From assembly GCA_945870475.1 (NCBI GenBank), contig CAMBSR010000117.1, positions 1-7,078 on the forward strand: a DNA stretch of 7,078 nt. Direction: 5' to 3'. Below the pieces are notes generated by a model, which worked only from the letters and a program-made list of their open reading frames with translations, was not told where the DNA came from and ran no database searches. Position numbers and translations under genes: made by a program. Of this stretch, positions 5,666 to 7,078 are shown piece after piece. This DNA comes from Phycisphaera mikurensis NBRC 102666 (GTDB taxonomy: Bacteria; Planctomycetota; Phycisphaerae; Phycisphaerales; SM1A02). How positions within the stretch are numbered: the first letter of the stretch is position 1; the number at the start of each line of letters is the position of its first letter.

Positions 5666-7078
5666 TCAATCGTTCGGCGATTCCGCCCGCTCGCGGCGGC
5701 TGATGTCCATGACCAGGATGAAGTTCATCATGCCGCCGAGGGCGATGAACAGCGTGCCGAACTCGTTCGCGGCACCGATGCCCTTGAACGTGGACACGTA
5801 GTGCTGGCCCGCCGCCGGACGCCCCGAGGGATCCGTGGGCGAGGGTGCGGGGAGGAGTTCGCCCACCTTGCCCTTCTTCAGCAGCTCCTGGTTGGCAAGG
5901 TCCGCCGCGAAGGCGATGGGACCGTTGCCCGACTGCGCGATATACCACGGCGCATCCTCCACGCTGTCCACCGCGTCGAGGCCGCCGATGAGGAGCCCGC
6001 CGGCGAACATGCCGAGGATGGCCACCATGGCAAGCATGCCGCGACGGCGGTAGCCGAGCGCGATGTGGCCAAGCCCGGGGAAGACCCAGTTGAGGATCGG
6101 GCCCTTCACGCCCTGCCCGGTGGCACCGAGCATGATGGCTGCGATCAGGAATCCGCCGCCAAGCATGATGGAGGTGGGGATGGCGGCAAGCATGGCGGGC
6201 GCCTGCGCAAGGATCCGCTCACCGCGCGCGGCGGCGGCGGGCTTGGCGGCCGGTGCGGGCGTTGCAGGGGTGGCGCCGTTGGCCGGCACGGCCTTCGCCG
6301 GGATCCCCGCGGCCCATTCGATGCCCTCGCGCACGTGCTCGAGGAACAGCTTCTCGGAGTAGCTCTCCTTGGTGTGGCCGAGCGCCGTGTACCAGGCACG
6401 CCCGCCGTCGAACTCGTGGTACCAGGCGATGGGGTGATCGCCCATGGGCACCTTCTCGGGGTCGTAGCTCTTCTCGTCGAGCGAGGCCAGCACATGGACG
6501 TCGCTGCGTGGATTGCTGCGGAACGAGTACCACTCGTCCAGGCGCTTCCACTCCGCAGGCAGCATGGCCGTGGATCGGTGCGTGCGATCCTCGACGTTCA
6601 CCGTCGCCTGCTGGTTGCGGGGGTGCCCCTTGAACCATGCGCCCACCAGCTTGCCGTACCACGGCCACTCGTACTCGGTGTCGGCGGCGGCGTGGATCCC
6701 CACCCAGCCGTTGCCGGCGCGGATGTAGTCCTCGAACGCCTTCTGCTGCGCGTCGTCGAGCACGTTGCCGGTGGTCGAGAGGAAGACCACCGCGCGGTAC
6801 CTGCGAAGGTTCTCCGCGGTGAAGACAGCGGGATCCTCGGTGGCGTCCACGCACCAGCGGCCGATGCCGAGCTCGCGGATGGCGCCGATGCCGTCGGGAA
6901 TCGACAGGTGCCGGAATCCCATGGTGCGGCTGAAGACCAGGACGCGCGTCAGCGAGTCCGCGCATTCGGCCACGGCAGGCACCTGCGCAGGCGCGGCGGG
7001 CGCAACGGCCGGTGCCGCGTCCTTCGCGGGCGCCTGCACCGCCATCGCCGCGGAGCCCAGGCACAGCGCGGCGAGCGC
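5666..7078 (-). CDS. Secreted ThuA-domain protein fused to a multi-pass membrane domain (5' end outside window)
   Basis: At least 470 residues; the frame stays open to the right edge. Numbering here takes the ATG at 7045 as residue 1. That ATG is probably not the start: the 11 codons before it encode ALAALCLGSAA, the hydrophobic core of a signal peptide with a likely cut after the following Met-Ala. An Ala/Pro spacer follows, then a ThuA-like domain (about 33-246) with the R-T-M-G-F-R-H strand-loop (40-46), GNGWVGIHAAAD (111-122), and the closing HPIAWYHEF...RAWYTALGHTKESY region (204-229). ThuA has a glutamine-amidotransferase-like fold; its biochemical role is unsettled. An Ala/Pro linker (250-285) leads to a membrane region: helices at about 289-307, 336-356 and 430-447, with NWVFPGLGHIALGYRRRG (319-336) resembling the DUF6677-type proteins of planctomycetes. 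The fusion is in frame without a stop. The ThuA part is probably periplasmic. An internal start at M285 (6193) could allow a separate membrane protein. Confidence 0.9.
   Translation of the reverse strand, partial: ALAALCLGSAAMAVQAPAKDAAPAVAPAAPAQVPAVAECADSLTRVLVFSRTMGFRHLSIPDGIGAIRELGIGRWCVDATEDPAVFTAENLRRYRAVVFLSTTGNVLDDAQQKAFEDYIRAGNGWVGIHAAADTEYEWPWYGKLVGAWFKGHPRNQQATVNVEDRTHRSTAMLPAEWKRLDEWYSFRSNPRSDVHVLASLDEKSYDPEKVPMGDHPIAWYHEFDGGRAWYTALGHTKESYSEKLFLEHVREGIEWAAGIPAKAVPANGATPATPAPAAKPAAAARGERILAQAPAMLAAIPTSIMLGGGFLIAAIMLGATGQGVKGPILNWVFPGLGHIALGYRRRGMLAMVAILGMFAGGLLIGGLDAVDSVEDAPWYIAQSGNGPIAFAADLANQELLKKGKVGELLPAPSPTDPSGRPAAGQHYVSTFKGIGAANEFGTLFIALGGMMNFILVMDISRRERAESPND

Noticed and set aside
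3019..5703. Open frame of 894 codons on the plus strand, the longest in the window
   Set aside because: It runs antisense through xylA and then out of frame through the antiporter, both of which have clear family motifs. Its residue mix (Arg, Ala, Gly, His, Val) is that of a shadow frame in GC-rich DNA.
7043..7045. ATG at 7045 as start of the ThuA fusion
   Set aside because: The frame stays open upstream and encodes a signal-peptide core directly before this Met, so the real start lies beyond the window.
6219..7064. Second minus-strand frame over the ThuA gene
   Set aside because: Out-of-frame shadow of the ThuA-coding frame, rich in Arg, Gly and Ala; the true frame carries the ThuA motifs and signal peptide.
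1..7078. tRNA, rRNA, CRISPR, transposase, terminal inverted repeats or attachment sites
   Set aside because: None was seen by eye. Nearly all bases belong to six recognisable genes, and the gaps are too short or lack such structures.

Overview
The window is a dense, very GC-rich bacterial segment with six protein genes and almost no free space. The gene content suggests a Planctomycetota-type bacterium, perhaps Phycisphaerae: membrane-anchored von Willebrand A (vWA) proteins with glycine-rich linkers, a zinc-ribbon P-loop protein of a kind I associate with that phylum, a secreted ThuA-domain protein, and a C-terminal region resembling a planctomycete family of unknown function. This is inference from protein style; no rRNA or marker gene is present to prove it.

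Layout. (1) 1-311, minus: the N-terminus of a zinc-ribbon plus Walker A protein, probably a GTPase, running off the left edge. (2) 312-527: a divergent intergenic region with a cluster of GGAAC/GTTCC half-sites next to the ribosome binding site of gene 1. (3) 528-1607 and 1624-2736, plus: two paralogous vWA proteins in tandem, 16 bases apart. Each has a short cytoplasmic tail, one membrane helix, a Gly-rich linker and a C-terminal vWA domain with an intact metal-binding (MIDAS) motif. (4) 2755-4086, minus: a complete xylose isomerase (xylA), convergent with the vWA pair. (5) 4127-5623, plus: a CPA1-type cation/proton antiporter with a C-terminal RCK_C domain, divergent from xylA across 40 bases. 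(6) 5630-5652: a GNRA-loop hairpin between convergent genes. (7) 5666-7078, minus: a ThuA domain fused to a multi-pass membrane domain, with a signal peptide that runs off the right edge.

How the genes may work together. The zinc-ribbon NTPase and the two vWA proteins share one control region and may form a module: a cytosolic nucleotide switch paired with two envelope-anchored metal-dependent adhesion or sensor proteins. The two vWA paralogs have diverged widely in their linkers but keep a juxtamembrane motif (C-[ED]-x-R-E-R-x-S-A) and a linker peptide (E-V-P-x-F-S-F-K-x-P-D), which are candidate docking sites. XylA (pentose or glucose isomerisation) and the ThuA protein (a family named from sugar utilisation) hint at a carbohydrate theme, but nothing here joins them in one operon. 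The antiporter is probably an independent housekeeping gene. I found no tRNA, rRNA, CRISPR array, insertion sequence or other mobile element.
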